This document shows, piece after piece, positions 25,570-35,178 of a DNA stretch of 61,214 nt; positions within the stretch are counted from its first letter, which is position 1; each line of letters begins with the position of its first letter. Made by a program: the position numbers and the translations under genes. The stretch is from the NCBI RefSeq assembly GCF_023715445.1, contig NZ_JAMBOD010000011.1, positions 1 through 61,214 of the forward strand, given 5' to 3'. The notes under the pieces are model-generated. The model searched no databases. It saw only the letters and a program-made list of their open reading frames with translations, and was not told where the DNA came from. Source of the DNA: Fictibacillus nanhaiensis (GTDB lineage: Bacteria; Bacillota; Bacilli; Bacillales; Fictibacillaceae).

Positions 25570-25742
25570 TATGTGCAGTTTATAAGAAGAGAACTCCCTT
25601 CCTGATTTTGCATCGTTATTCATATAAATAGAAAACCACAAAGGAAATATGACTAAACAAAAAGTAGGGAAACACAGCAAGGAACTATACTTTTTTACGG
25701 TTACATAATGACCTTATTATAGCTACCATTAAAATAACTTTA

Positions 25743-25756
25743 TGAAAACGCTAACA
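25743..25756 (+). promoter_or_regulatory. CcpA site (cre) before the flavin reductase
   Basis: TGAAAACGCTAACA matches the cre consensus TGWAANCGNTNWCA at every position. It lies 25 bp before the start codon, a roadblock/promoter position, so glucose repression of the unit is expected. Confidence 0.85.
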
Positions 25757-25780
25757 AAAAAGTGAAAAGGAGCGAAATTT

Positions 25781-26251
25781 ATGGATGGAAGAGAATTTAG
25801 AAATTGTATGGGTCATTTTGCTACAGGTGTTACGGTAGTCACATGTAATACGGACGGAGGGCCGCATGGGTTTACCGTAAATTCCTTTACGTCAGTTTCA
25901 CTCGACCCACCGTTGATTCTAGTATCTGTTGACCGAAAGACGAAGGCGATTGAATTCATGAAAAACAATAACTTCACAGTCAATATTCTAAAAGAGGAAC
26001 AGCAGGACACAGCGATGCATTTTGCCGGCAGACCCCTCGAAGAAGCACCTTTCCAATGGGAAAAAGGGAAGCTGAGCCCCCGTCTGCAGGATTCGCTGGC
26101 TTACATCGAATGTGAGCCCTTTGCGGAATATGACGGAGGCGATCATGTTCTTTTCATTGGGAAAGTGAGTGAATTTGAATATCGGAAAGGCAGTCCGCTC
26201 ACCTATTACTGCGGGAAGTTTTCAAGCGTGAGCACCCAGCTCAGTCTATAG
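25781..26251 (+). CDS. Flavin reductase, small component of a two-component phenol/4-HPA-type hydroxylase
   Basis: 156 residues of the HpaC/PheA2 flavin-reductase-like family (FMN-binding split barrel): FATGVTVVT, GFTVNSFTSVSLDPPLILVSV, NFTVNILKEEQ. It reduces FAD or FMN with NADH and passes FADH2 to the hydroxylase encoded at 28303. ATG 25781 has an AAAAGGAG site. It is separated from the hydroxylase by the regulator gene, which it precedes by 26 bases. A cre site sits upstream. Homology to PheA2 of thermophilic bacilli is the basis for the pairing. Confidence 0.88.
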   Translation: MDGREFRNCMGHFATGVTVVTCNTDGGPHGFTVNSFTSVSLDPPLILVSVDRKTKAIEFMKNNNFTVNILKEEQQDTAMHFAGRPLEEAPFQWEKGKLSPRLQDSLAYIECEPFAEYDGGDHVLFIGKVSEFEYRKGSPLTYYCGKFSSVSTQLSL

Positions 26252-26277
26252 AGTCAGCTAATTAAGGGAGGGGACAT

Positions 26278-28080
26278 ATGAAAGCTCATCATCTACTTTT
26301 TGAGAAATTGATAGATATTAATCCCCGTACAGGCACAATTATGTTTGATGACAGAAGAATGGCGCTCGTATCAGTGGAAGCCCTCGGAATCCTCCGCAGA
26401 GATTTAGTCAATACGCTGAGCATGGATCGAGCAAAGGGCTTTTTAATGAGATACGGATGGGCATGCGGTTTTAAAGATGGAGAAACAATTGAAAAGATGT
26501 ATGATTGGGGTTCCCGCCAAGAGCTTTTGCTTGCCGGGCCATATCTCCATACTCTTGAAGGAGTGGTAACCGTCGAGCCTGATACGATTGATTTCTGTGA
26601 ACAAAAGCTTCATTTTACAGGGTTTTGGAAAAATTCGTTTGAAGCTGTTGAACACATTAACCATTACGGGCTAAGCAAGGATCCGGTGTGCTGGATTCTA
26701 ATTGGTTATGCCAGCGGATACTTAACGAAGACGTTCGGAAAAGAAGTGCTCGTATATGAAGAAAAGTGCGAGGGCAAGGGAGACTCACATTGCTATTTTG
26801 TCGCGAAAACGGTAGACCATAATGATGAACGCCACCAGCAATATTTACGCTATTACAAGTCTGAAACACTCTTATCCGAACTTGATAGGGTCTATAAAGA
26901 AGTTCAAGAGTTAAATGAAAATATCATAGAATCTGAGAAGGTACAAAACCGGCTGACAGACATGCTGCTTGAAGACAAGGAAGTTAGCGATACGGTAAGC
27001 CTGATTTCAGACACCCTCCAGAAAAGCATTGTAATCGACTATATAAATGAAACTCTGGAACGCTCATTCATCTGCCAAGAAGATGAAGATACCTATAGAG
27101 ATTGGAAAAAAGATAACGGATTGACAGGTGGAACAGAGAAGCATGTTCAGACCTTTCCGATCAAGGCACATAAAGCAATTCTTGGCCGAATGGTGGTCAT
27201 TAGCGAAGGGCCGATGAATAAAAAAGAGCAAATGATTATTAAACGAGCACTTATGGTCTGCACGGTGCAAATGTTCCACCAGCGAAAGCTGATGAATTCC
27301 GTTTGGCAGAAAAAAGAAGATTTATTTGATGAACTGCTTCGAAATAAATACGACGAAGACACACTCCATCGGCATATGTATATGTTTGATTTTAATCCTC
27401 AAGCTATAAACCGCATCCTTACACTGAAGGTAGATCCTGTTTCTAATAAAAAGGAAATCCTTCAGTACTTGAGTATCGTCTATTCTGGTATTGATTTTTT
27501 TATAAAAGACGACTATATTATTCTCATTTTGTCTGATCAAAATAGTTTGGAAGTACAACCTTTTTCCTTACAACTTCAAAAGAACCTTCAGGAAAAGTTT
27601 AAATCTATGAAAGCTTATATTGGTGTCGGGCGCCCTGCCAACGACCTTAAAACACTGGGGAAAAGCTATCACGATGCATGCCGGATTTGTGATTTTATTC
27701 AGTTAGCTTATCCTACAGACAGCAGAACATCATATTTTGAAGAGCTAGAACCGATCATTATGTTTTTAAAAGGAGCGGATCAGGAGGAACTGATTGATTT
27801 TTGTAAGAATACTATTGGCAAGCTGGTCGAATACGATGTTGCCAATCAGGGCAATCTCGTCATTACACTAAAATCTTATCTAGATTATAACGGGAATCTT
27901 CAGCAAACGGCGGATGACCTTCATATGTCCATTGCCGGTTTACGTTACCGCCTCGAGAAGATCGAATCGCTGTGTAATGCAGATTTAAAAACAGGAACAG
28001 GTCGCTTTAAGTACCAGCTAGCCGTTCGTATTTACTTCGGCATGCAGATCATTGATGAACGGTATTCTTTTGCGACATAA
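26278..28080 (+). CDS. Aromatic-sensing regulator, XylR_N + V4R + PucR-type HTH
   Basis: 600 residues. The N-terminal ~105 residues match the XylR/DmpR aromatic-effector domain. V4R follows (about 118-178) with paired cysteines C164 and C172. A coiled linker (185-235) leads to a middle region, and the C-terminus is a PucR/CdaR-type HTH (about 535-592: GNLQQTADDLHMSIAGLRYRLEKIE). No sigma-54-activating AAA domain is present, so a sensor known from sigma-54 systems is here joined to a different output. It probably activates the cluster when phenol or a related aromatic binds. AAGGGAGGGG ribosome site. Confidence 0.88.
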   Translation: MKAHHLLFEKLIDINPRTGTIMFDDRRMALVSVEALGILRRDLVNTLSMDRAKGFLMRYGWACGFKDGETIEKMYDWGSRQELLLAGPYLHTLEGVVTVEPDTIDFCEQKLHFTGFWKNSFEAVEHINHYGLSKDPVCWILIGYASGYLTKTFGKEVLVYEEKCEGKGDSHCYFVAKTVDHNDERHQQYLRYYKSETLLSELDRVYKEVQELNENIIESEKVQNRLTDMLLEDKEVSDTVSLISDTLQKSIVIDYINETLERSFICQEDEDTYRDWKKDNGLTGGTEKHVQTFPIKAHKAILGRMVVISEGPMNKKEQMIIKRALMVCTVQMFHQRKLMNSVWQKKEDLFDELLRNKYDEDTLHRHMYMFDFNPQAINRILTLKVDPVSNKKEILQYLSIVYSGIDFFIKDDYIILILSDQNSLEVQPFSLQLQKNLQEKFKSMKAYIGVGRPANDLKTLGKSYHDACRICDFIQLAYPTDSRTSYFEELEPIIMFLKGADQEELIDFCKNTIGKLVEYDVANQGNLVITLKSYLDYNGNLQQTADDLHMSIAGLRYRLEKIESLCNADLKTGTGRFKYQLAVRIYFGMQIIDERYSFAT

Positions 28081-28084
28081 ACAT

Positions 28085-28126
28085 GATCGCCAATAAGGCA
28101 GATGCCTTTTGGCGGTCTTTTTTTAT
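28085..28126 (+). terminator. Terminator after the regulator
   Basis: GATCGCCAATAAGGC / GCCTTTTGGCGGTC long stem and a T-run. Confidence 0.87.
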
Positions 28127-28256
28127 TTTTATTAAATTTTTCCGCCTCACTATGCTTACTCCCGCACCGCATAAACTGAAAAAAACTTCTTTGTTATCAG
28201 TATTTTTTTACAGTTCAAATTAATCAGATAATTACTCATACTTAAATTATAGGAAT

Positions 28257-28270
28257 TGTAAGCGCTTTAT
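28257..28270 (+). promoter_or_regulatory. CcpA site (cre) before the hydroxylase
   Basis: TGTAAGCGCTTTAT agrees with the cre consensus TGWAANCGNTNWCA at all but the penultimate position, and contains the palindromic AAGCGCTT. It lies 33 bp before the start codon at 28303. Confidence 0.7.
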
Positions 28271-28302
28271 TTCTAAATTAACTCAATCAAGGAGGCAGAA
28301 CA

Positions 28303-29850
28303 ATGCAAACCAAGGAAAAAGAAATCACTAAAAAGCCGTTGACCGGACAGGAGTATTTGGAAAGTTTGAGAGACGGGCGTGAAATTTGGATTCATGGAGA
28401 GAAAGTGGAAGATGTAACGACGCATCCAGCTTTTCGTAATGCCGCCCGGTCGATTGCAAGATTGTATGACGCTTTACATGATGAAAAGACAAAAGATGTA
28501 CTTACCGTAGAAACCGACACAGGCAATGGCGGTTACACACAAAAATTCTTTAAGGTCGATAAAAGCGTACAGGAACTTTTAGAAACACGCGACGCAATTG
28601 CACAATGGGCAAGGCTGTCTTATGGGCAGATGGGAAGGTCCCCGGATTATAAAGCATCATTCCTAGCTACGCTTGGAGCAGACCCGGACTATTATGCGCC
28701 ATATGCGGAAAACGCGAGACGATGGTATAAAGAAGCACAGGAAAAGAACTTGTTCTTCAACCATGCAATCATTAACCCTCCGGTTGACCGCAATAAACCG
28801 CTCGAGGCCGTATCGGATATCTTCATAAAAGCGGAAGGTGAAACAGAAGAAGGTGTTATCGTCAGCGGGGCTAAGATGGTGGCCACAGGCTCAGCCTTAA
28901 CAAATTACAATTTTGTTGCCCACTATGGGGCAGCACCGATTAAGAAGGAAGAATTTGCACTGGTTTTTGTAGCGCCAATGGATACGCCAGGCGTCAAGCT
29001 CGTAAGCAGGACATCCTATGAAATGAACGCCGCGGTAATGGGCAGTCCGTTCGATTATCCGCTAAGCTCCAGATTTGATGAAAACGATGCAGTGCTTATT
29101 TTTGATAAAGCACTGATTCCATGGGAAAACATCCTTATTTATAAAGATGTGGAAAAAGTGAATAACTTCTTTGCAGAGAGCGGTTTTCTTCACCGGTTTA
29201 CGTTCCATGGCGTAACAAGACTCGCTGTAAAACTCGATTTCATTTCCGGGTTGCTTTTAAAAGCGGTAAAGGTGAACGGAACCGACCAATTCCGGGGTGT
29301 TCAGGTGAATGTGGGGGAAGTGCTGGCGTGGAAGAACATGTTCTGGGCGCTGAGTGACGCGATGGCTCTCAATCCGGAGAAAGGTGCAAACGGTACGGTT
29401 CTTCCTAATCTAAATTATGGTCTCGCTTATCGGGTGTTCATGTCAGAAGGCTGGCCTAAAATTAAGGAAATAATCGAGAACGTGGTAGCCGGCAGTCTGA
29501 TCGTTCAACCTTCCAGCGCGAGAGATTTTAAAAACCCTGAGCTGCGCCCATACCTTGATAAGCTGTATAGGGGCTCGAATAACGTGGATGCCTTAAACAA
29601 AATCAAACTAATTAAACTTCTCTGGGATGTTGTAGGCACTGAATACGGTGGAAGACATGAACTATATGAACGCAACTACTCAGGCAACCATGAAAACATC
29701 CGATTGGAAAATTTATTGGTTGCAACTGAGAATGGACAAGCTCTCGAATATGAACAATTTGCAGAGGAATGTATGAGTGACTATGATCTTGACGGATGGA
29801 TCAATGAAACATGGATAAACCCTGACGATGTAAGCTACTTTTCGAAATAA
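28303..29850 (+). CDS. FADH2-dependent aromatic hydroxylase (phenol / 4-HPA 3-monooxygenase family)
   Basis: 515 residues of the HpaB/PheA1 family (acyl-CoA-dehydrogenase-like fold). Characteristic segments are [25 protein letters not shown], the [21 protein letters not shown] flavin-site region and [15 protein letters not shown]. With reduced FAD from the 25781 product it adds an ortho hydroxyl group to a phenol. The downstream intradiol/muconate genes point to phenol-to-catechol as the reaction, rather than 4-hydroxyphenylacetate. AAGGAGG site; first gene of the catabolic operon. Confidence 0.92.
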   Translation: MQTKEKEITKKPLTGQEYLESLRDGREIWIHGEKVEDVTTHPAFRNAARSIARLYDALHDEKTKDVLTVETDTGNGGYTQKFFKVDKSVQELLETRDAIAQWARLSYGQMGRSPDYKASFLATLGADPDYYAPYAENARRWYKEAQEKNLFFNHAIINPPVDRNKPLEAVSDIFIKAEGETEEGVIVSGAKMVATGSALTNYNFVAHYGAAPIKKEEFALVFVAPMDTPGVKLVSRTSYEMNAAVMGSPFDYPLSSRFDENDAVLIFDKALIPWENILIYKDVEKVNNFFAESGFLHRFTFHGVTRLAVKLDFISGLLLKAVKVNGTDQFRGVQVNVGEVLAWKNMFWALSDAMALNPEKGANGTVLPNLNYGLAYRVFMSEGWPKIKEIIENVVAGSLIVQPSSARDFKNPELRPYLDKLYRGSNNVDALNKIKLIKLLWDVVGTEYGGRHELYERNYSGNHENIRLENLLVATENGQALEYEQFAEECMSDYDLDGWINETWINPDDVSYFSK

Positions 29851-29867
29851 AAAGGAGGTACAAATCA

Positions 29868-30683
29868 ATGGCAAGTCAGCGCGTATTAAAAGTTTTTGAG
29901 GGAATCGTGAAGCACACGAAGAAATTATTAGATGAAGCACAAATCTCGCACGACGAGTATCATGAATTCGTTCTTTGGCTTGACCGTCTCGGACGAAAGG
30001 GAGAAATTCCGCTGTTCATGGATGTCTTTTTTGAAACCCATGTACTCAATAGCATTTACAGCGGTTATCCAGGGACAGAACCTTCACTGCTCGGGCCGTA
30101 TCATATCGAAAACACACCGATGCTTGAAGAACCCTATGTATTAACGCAGCGCGCGGATGAAAAAGGAGACGTATTGTATTTTAAAGGAACTGTAAGATCC
30201 GTGGACGGCAAGCCGCTGGCGAATACGCTCGTAGATATGTGGCAAGCCGATGCGGATGGTGAATATTCGCATTATGCGGATGATATCCCAGAATACAATC
30301 TACGCGGACGATTCTATACAGATGAAAACGGTCAATTCGAAGTAAAAACGATCGTTCCTGCCCCTTATAAGATTCCAACGAATGGCCCGACAGGTGAGTT
30401 CTTGGATTATATTGATCATCATCCGTACCGTCCCGCACATCTTCATATTCAATTTAAACAGGAAGGCTATGAAAATCTTATTACCCAGGTTTTCTTTGAA
30501 GGAGATCCATGGATTGAAACAGATGTCGCAGAAGGTGTAAGATCTACCCTGATTACAAAGCTTGAACACCATGAAGATACAAACGGATCCTATAAAACCG
30601 CATCGCTTGATTTTGAAATGAGAACACAGAACTGGAGAGCGGAAACAAAAAAGGACCTGACAGTAGCCAATTCATCGAAATAA
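29868..30683 (+). CDS. catA: Intradiol ring-cleavage dioxygenase (catechol 1,2-dioxygenase)
   Basis: 271 residues. Non-haem Fe(III) ligands can be read as Y133, Y167, H191 and H193 (GEYSHY, PAPYKIP, RPAHLHI). The Y167-H191-H193 spacing (24 and 2) equals that of classical CatA. It cleaves catechol between the hydroxyls to cis,cis-muconate. A helical N-terminal dimerisation segment (~1-70) is present. 17 bases separate it from the hydroxylase, with an AAAGGAGG site. The muconate cycloisomerase in the same operon favours catechol over hydroxyquinol as substrate. Confidence 0.88.
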   Translation: MASQRVLKVFEGIVKHTKKLLDEAQISHDEYHEFVLWLDRLGRKGEIPLFMDVFFETHVLNSIYSGYPGTEPSLLGPYHIENTPMLEEPYVLTQRADEKGDVLYFKGTVRSVDGKPLANTLVDMWQADADGEYSHYADDIPEYNLRGRFYTDENGQFEVKTIVPAPYKIPTNGPTGEFLDYIDHHPYRPAHLHIQFKQEGYENLITQVFFEGDPWIETDVAEGVRSTLITKLEHHEDTNGSYKTASLDFEMRTQNWRAETKKDLTVANSSK

Positions 30684-30701
30684 AAAAGAGGTGGGAGAGG
30701 A

Positions 30702-31553
30702 ATGGCTGAAATAGCTAGCTTACAAGAAGCTGTTCAAACCTTAATAGCAGATCATGAGTCGGTCGCCCTTGAAGGGTTTACGCATCTTATTCCACAGGGA
30801 GCTGGCCATGAAATCATTCGCCAGGGTAAAAAGGATTTAACGTTAATCCGTTTAACGCCTGACCTTATATATGATCAGCTCATTGGGATGGGGCTTGTTA
30901 AAAAATTGATCTTTTCTTGGGGTGGGAATCCGGGTGTGGGTTCCCTCCACCGTTTTCGGGATGCTGTTGAACATCAATGGCCACGGGAACTGGAGTTAGA
31001 GGAACACACACATGCGGGGCTTGCGAACAGATATGTTGCCGGCGCTTCAGGGCTCCCATTCATGGTTATGAAAGGATATCAGGGAACGGATTTATTAAAA
31101 AACACAAAGAATGCAGCAGTAATCGATTGCCCATTTACCGGTGAAAAGGTTGCGGCAGTGGCTGCCATCAATCCAGATACGACGATCATTCATGCCCAGC
31201 AGGCGGATCGAAAAGGAAATGTCCAGCTATGGGGGATCACGGGAATTCAGAAAGAAGCGGCATTTTCAGCAAAAAAAGTCATTGTGACCGTAGAGGAAGT
31301 GGTGGATAAAATCGAGCCAAGACCAAATGCCGTCTTTCTTCCTTCTTTTACAATTGATGCGGTCTGCAAAGTGCCAGGGGGGACCTATCCTTCTTATGCC
31401 CTTGACTATACGAAACGGGATAATCAATTTTATAAAAAATGGGACAGTATCAGCAGAGACAGAAACACATTCATGAACTGGATGGAACGCCATGTTCTTC
31501 AAACAAAAAACACGGAAGAATTTCTTAGAAGCTTAGAGGGGGTTGTGACGTGA
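30702..31553 (+). CDS. CoA-transferase subunit A (3-oxoadipate-type)
   Basis: 283 residues of the family I CoA-transferase alpha subunit (CatI/PcaI/GctA group): ALEGFTHLIPQGAGHEIIRQG near the start, WGGNPGVGSLHRFRDA in the middle. With the beta subunit it moves CoA from succinyl-CoA to 3-oxoadipate. It is longer than PcaI of proteobacteria (~230) and closer to the GctA type. Its TGA overlaps the next ATG. Confidence 0.87.
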   Translation: MAEIASLQEAVQTLIADHESVALEGFTHLIPQGAGHEIIRQGKKDLTLIRLTPDLIYDQLIGMGLVKKLIFSWGGNPGVGSLHRFRDAVEHQWPRELELEEHTHAGLANRYVAGASGLPFMVMKGYQGTDLLKNTKNAAVIDCPFTGEKVAAVAAINPDTTIIHAQQADRKGNVQLWGITGIQKEAAFSAKKVIVTVEEVVDKIEPRPNAVFLPSFTIDAVCKVPGGTYPSYALDYTKRDNQFYKKWDSISRDRNTFMNWMERHVLQTKNTEEFLRSLEGVVT

Positions 31554-32296
31554 TGGATTATACCCCGGATGAAATGATGACGATTGTTGCTGCAAGGCAA
31601 TTAACAGACGGAGTGTCTTGCTTTGTTGGAATTGGACTTCCAAGCGCGGCAGCCAATCTGGCACGCCATCTCCATGCGCCGGAAAGTATATTAATCTATG
31701 AATCCGGTACGATCGGCACAAAACCAGTAGCGTTACCTTTATCCATAGGTGACGAAGAATTGGCTGAAACGTCTGATACGATAGTGCCTCTTCCCGAGAT
31801 ATTCAATTACTGGCTGCAGGGCAATCGAGTGGACATTGGATTTTTGGGAGGCGCACAGATTGATAGATTTGCGAATCTAAATAGCACTGTCATTGGAACG
31901 TACGATAATCCGAACGTCAGGTTGCCGGGAGCCGGTGGCGCACCTGAAATTGCTTCTATGGCAAAAGAAGTCTTTATTATTATGCCTTTGAAAAAAAGAG
32001 CATTCGTTGAAAAAATCGATTTTATCACTTCAGCGGGTTTTTTAGAAGGTTCCCATTCCCGCACTGATTTAGGATTTAACGGCAGTGGACCATCGATTGT
32101 TATTACAGACCTCGGCATCCTAAGACCGGATCCGGAATCAAAAGAGTTAACACTGACCGAGCTTTATCCTGGTGTTAAGGAAGAACAAGTGCAGGAGAAC
32201 ATCGGCTGGAAGCTTAAGATTGCAAAGAATGTGCAAGTGGTGGAGCCGCCAAGGGATGAAGAACTGCAAAAATTAAGGGAGCTAAAGAAGGCTTAA
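31553..32296 (+). CDS. CoA-transferase subunit B (3-oxoadipate-type)
   Basis: 247 residues from ATG 31553, within the TGATG overlap with subunit A (a GTG at 31550 is also in frame). Carries the YESGTIG motif near residue 50, whose glutamate forms the covalent glutamyl-CoA thioester, and GAGGAPEIAS. Forms the A/B heteromer that activates 3-oxoadipate for thiolysis. Confidence 0.88.
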   Translation: MDYTPDEMMTIVAARQLTDGVSCFVGIGLPSAAANLARHLHAPESILIYESGTIGTKPVALPLSIGDEELAETSDTIVPLPEIFNYWLQGNRVDIGFLGGAQIDRFANLNSTVIGTYDNPNVRLPGAGGAPEIASMAKEVFIIMPLKKRAFVEKIDFITSAGFLEGSHSRTDLGFNGSGPSIVITDLGILRPDPESKELTLTELYPGVKEEQVQENIGWKLKIAKNVQVVEPPRDEELQKLRELKKA

Positions 32297-32306
32297 GGGG
32301 GAAAAC

Positions 32307-33428
32307 ATGGATAAAACCATCCGTTCAATTAAGACAGAAATTCTGGATATTCCAATCAAGCGTCCCCACCAATTTTCAGCAGAAAAAATGTATGCAAAAA
32401 GCTTTGTCATAGTCCGTATCGAAACGGCAGAAGGATTGATGGGCATAGGGGAAGGAACGACACCTGGTATATGGTGGAGCGGTGAAAGTGTAGAAACGAT
32501 GCAGGCTGTTATTGAAGCCCACTTTAAGCCGCTGCTGCTTAACCAGGACCCGCGAAACATGGGAAAGATACTCGCCTTAATGGACAGGCAAGTGGAACGA
32601 AACCAATTTGCGAAAGCAACGGTTGAAATGGCTCTTTACGATCTCATTGGTAAAATAAATGCGGTGCCTGTACATCAGCTGCTGGGCGGGCTGTACCAGG
32701 AAAGTATTCCTGTGAGATGGGCGCTTGCAACAGGTGACGTAGAGGAAGACGCGGCGGAAGCAAAAGAGAAGATGGAAACAGAAAGCTATGTGAATTTTAA
32801 AATAAAAGCGGGCAACATACCACCAGCTCAAGACGCAAAAAGAACAGCCGATGTTGCATATCTGCTTCGTGGTCACTCAACAGTTGGAGTAGATCCAAAC
32901 GGGTCATGGGACATTCTGACGGCAACCCGCTGGATGGACCGGCTGAATGAAGCGGGCGTCGAATTTTTAGAGCAGCCTCTTCCTTACTGGGATATAGACG
33001 GTCTTGCACGATTAACAGCAATGTCGAAAGTCCCCGTAATGGCGGATGAAAGTGCATCCACCTTGCAGGAAGTCATGCAGTTGGCGAAAAAGAAGGCAGC
33101 AGACATTATCTCTCTAAAGATTCATAAGTCTGGAGGTATGAAAAACGTTGTGAAGATAGCGGGAATCGCGGAAGCTGCGGGCATCTCATGCTTTGGAGGA
33201 ACCTCGCTCGAAAGCTCGATCGGCACAGCAGCCTGTCTGCATGCCTACTGCACAATCCCCAATTTGGATTACGGCAGTGAGTTGTTCGGCCCTGTGTGGT
33301 TAGCAGATGACATTGTTAAAGAGCCGGTGAAGTATGAGAACGGCAGAATCTTCGTCCCGAAAAAACCAGGTCTCGGAGTGGAGCTGGATGAGGAAAAAGT
33401 TAGCAGATATAGACGAAAAAATACGTAA
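32307..33428 (+). CDS. catB: Muconate cycloisomerase (enolase superfamily)
   Basis: 373 residues of the muconate-lactonizing subgroup. Catalytic K165-x-K167, metal ligands D196, E222 and D247, and K271 (SLKIHKSGG) are all in place. It turns cis,cis-muconate into muconolactone. Related dipeptide epimerases and N-acylamino-acid racemases share these residues; the catA neighbour and the operon decide for CatB. Ribosome site AAGGGGG ten bases after the previous stop. Confidence 0.88.
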   Translation: MDKTIRSIKTEILDIPIKRPHQFSAEKMYAKSFVIVRIETAEGLMGIGEGTTPGIWWSGESVETMQAVIEAHFKPLLLNQDPRNMGKILALMDRQVERNQFAKATVEMALYDLIGKINAVPVHQLLGGLYQESIPVRWALATGDVEEDAAEAKEKMETESYVNFKIKAGNIPPAQDAKRTADVAYLLRGHSTVGVDPNGSWDILTATRWMDRLNEAGVEFLEQPLPYWDIDGLARLTAMSKVPVMADESASTLQEVMQLAKKKAADIISLKIHKSGGMKNVVKIAGIAEAAGISCFGGTSLESSIGTAACLHAYCTIPNLDYGSELFGPVWLADDIVKEPVKYENGRIFVPKKPGLGVELDEEKVSRYRRKNT

Positions 33429-33453
33429 TGAATTGGATATGGGAGTGGTGAGT

Positions 33454-34656
33454 ATGAAAGAGGCGGTAATCATTGCAGCCAAAAGAACGCCGATTGGCCG
33501 CTATGGAGGTTCTCTTTCTTCAATACGTCCGGATGACTTGGCAGCCACTACGATGCGGACAGTAATAAAAGAAACGGGACTTGATCCTGAACTCATTGAT
33601 GACGTGCTGCTAGGTTGTGCCAATCAAGCAGGGGAAGATAACCGAAACATTGCGCGTATGGCGCTGCTTTTGGCAGGTTTGCCGAAACGAATTCCAGGTG
33701 TTACAGTCAATCGTCTGTGTGGTTCAGGGATGGAAGCCATTTTACAGGCAGCAAGGGCAATTAAAGCGGAAGAAGGAGATATCTTTATCGCAGGCGGTGT
33801 AGAAAGCATGAGCCGAGCTCCATGGGTGATAGGAAAACCAGAAACCGCATTTTCCCGCGGAACGAAGGAAATGTACGATTCAACACTGGGCTGGCGCTTT
33901 CCAAATCCGGAAATGGAAAAAATGTATTCCCTGTCTTCTCTGGGAGATACAGCTGAAAATGTTGCTAATCGCTATTATGTTACAAGAGAAGAACAGGATT
34001 CATTTGCTCTTTGGAGCCAGAAAAAATGGAAGGAAGCTGAGGAAAAAGGCATTTGGAAGGACGAAATAATCCCCGTTGAGCTGAACGATAAAAGAGGCAA
34101 TATAACCATTATCGATACAGATGAACATCCGAGATCTGAAGCAACCTATGAAAAATTAGCAGCCCTTAAGCCTGCCTTTCAGAAGGAAGGCACGGTTACC
34201 GCGGGTAATTCATCCGGTCTCAATGATGGAGCCGCTATTCTGATTGTCATGTCGAGCGTTAAAGCAAAAGAATTAGGGTTTCGGCCTCTTGCAAAAATTG
34301 TTTCAGGGGCCGCCGAAGGAGTCGACCCAAATTACATGGGCATTGGCCCAATACCAGCATCAAGGAAGGCTTTATCCAGAGCAGGCTGGGAAACAGGGGA
34401 TATTGAAATTGCAGAAATAAATGAAGCATTTGCCTCACAGGCAATTGCTTCAATAAGAGAACTAAATCTTGAAGAATCAATTGTTAATGTAAACGGAGGG
34501 GCAATTGCTATCGGTCATCCATTAGGATGCAGCGGTGCCCGGATTGTCACGACCCTCATCCACGAAATGAAAAGGCGTAAGGCCCAAAAAGGATTAGCGA
34601 CCATGTGTATTGGAATGGGGCAAGGGATCGCAGCGTGTATAGAGGCGGTACAATAA
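33454..34656 (+). CDS. pcaF: Thiolase (3-oxoadipyl-CoA thiolase)
   Basis: 400 residues from ATG 33454 (MKEAVIIAAKRTPIG), with GGGAGTGG upstream; the open frame begins earlier but runs through catB. Acyl-accepting C89 (NRLCGSGME), GHPLGCSGARI with the catalytic histidine, and CIGMGQG with the second catalytic cysteine are intact. In this operon it should split 3-oxoadipyl-CoA into succinyl-CoA and acetyl-CoA; sequence alone does not exclude acetyl-CoA acetyltransferase. Confidence 0.87.
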   Translation: MKEAVIIAAKRTPIGRYGGSLSSIRPDDLAATTMRTVIKETGLDPELIDDVLLGCANQAGEDNRNIARMALLLAGLPKRIPGVTVNRLCGSGMEAILQAARAIKAEEGDIFIAGGVESMSRAPWVIGKPETAFSRGTKEMYDSTLGWRFPNPEMEKMYSLSSLGDTAENVANRYYVTREEQDSFALWSQKKWKEAEEKGIWKDEIIPVELNDKRGNITIIDTDEHPRSEATYEKLAALKPAFQKEGTVTAGNSSGLNDGAAILIVMSSVKAKELGFRPLAKIVSGAAEGVDPNYMGIGPIPASRKALSRAGWETGDIEIAEINEAFASQAIASIRELNLEESIVNVNGGAIAIGHPLGCSGARIVTTLIHEMKRRKAQKGLATMCIGMGQGIAACIEAVQ

Positions 34657-34689
34657 ATTAACCGAAAGACGAAAGGAGAGTGGGATCTA

Positions 34690-35157
34690 TTGCAGACATT
34701 TTCTGCTCCCGAACTTACATTTCTTTTTAATTTATCGTTAAAAGTAGACCCTCCGCATTTTCAGGAAAAGACCCCCGTTGGCAAGAGAAGAATTATAAAT
34801 GTAGCAAGCGGGACATTTGAAGGGGAAGAAATAAGAGGAGAGGTGGTCCCGGGCGGAGATGACTGGATTACAGTAAGAGAGGACGGAACCATCATACAGG
34901 ATGTCCGAATTACGCTCCGCACCGATGATGGTGCCCTTATTTTAATGACATACCGTGGTATACGCACGGGACCTCAATCGGTTTTAAAACGTTTGGATGC
35001 TGGAGAAGAAGTAGATATGACGGAATATTATTTCCGTACCGTTCCTGTTTTTGAAACGGCATCGGAAAAATATGACTGGCTTAACCGTACGGTCTTTATT
35101 TGTGTTGGAAAAAGGCTGCCAGATGGCGTACAATATTCGATTTATGCGGTTAAATAA
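34690..35157 (+). CDS. DUF3237 protein of the aromatic cluster
   Basis: 155 residues with the DUF3237 pattern: GGDDW near 55-59, TLRTDDGALILMTYRGIRTG, YYFRTVPVFETASEKYDWLNR. A small beta-barrel fold is expected and no catalytic residues are established. TTG start with an AAAGGAGAG site. It sits between the thiolase and the hydrolase, where the pathway needs muconolactone isomerase (CatC), which is missing; this protein is a candidate for that step, purely by context. Confidence 0.82.
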   Translation: MQTFSAPELTFLFNLSLKVDPPHFQEKTPVGKRRIINVASGTFEGEEIRGEVVPGGDDWITVREDGTIIQDVRITLRTDDGALILMTYRGIRTGPQSVLKRLDAGEEVDMTEYYFRTVPVFETASEKYDWLNRTVFICVGKRLPDGVQYSIYAVK

Positions 35158-35178
35158 AGGGATCAGGGAGGTGGCTTA

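Noticed and set aside
28303-29850. 4-hydroxyphenylacetate pathway
   Set aside because: The family fits, but the operon encodes intradiol cleavage, muconate cycloisomerase and 3-oxoadipate steps, not extradiol homoprotocatechuate cleavage.
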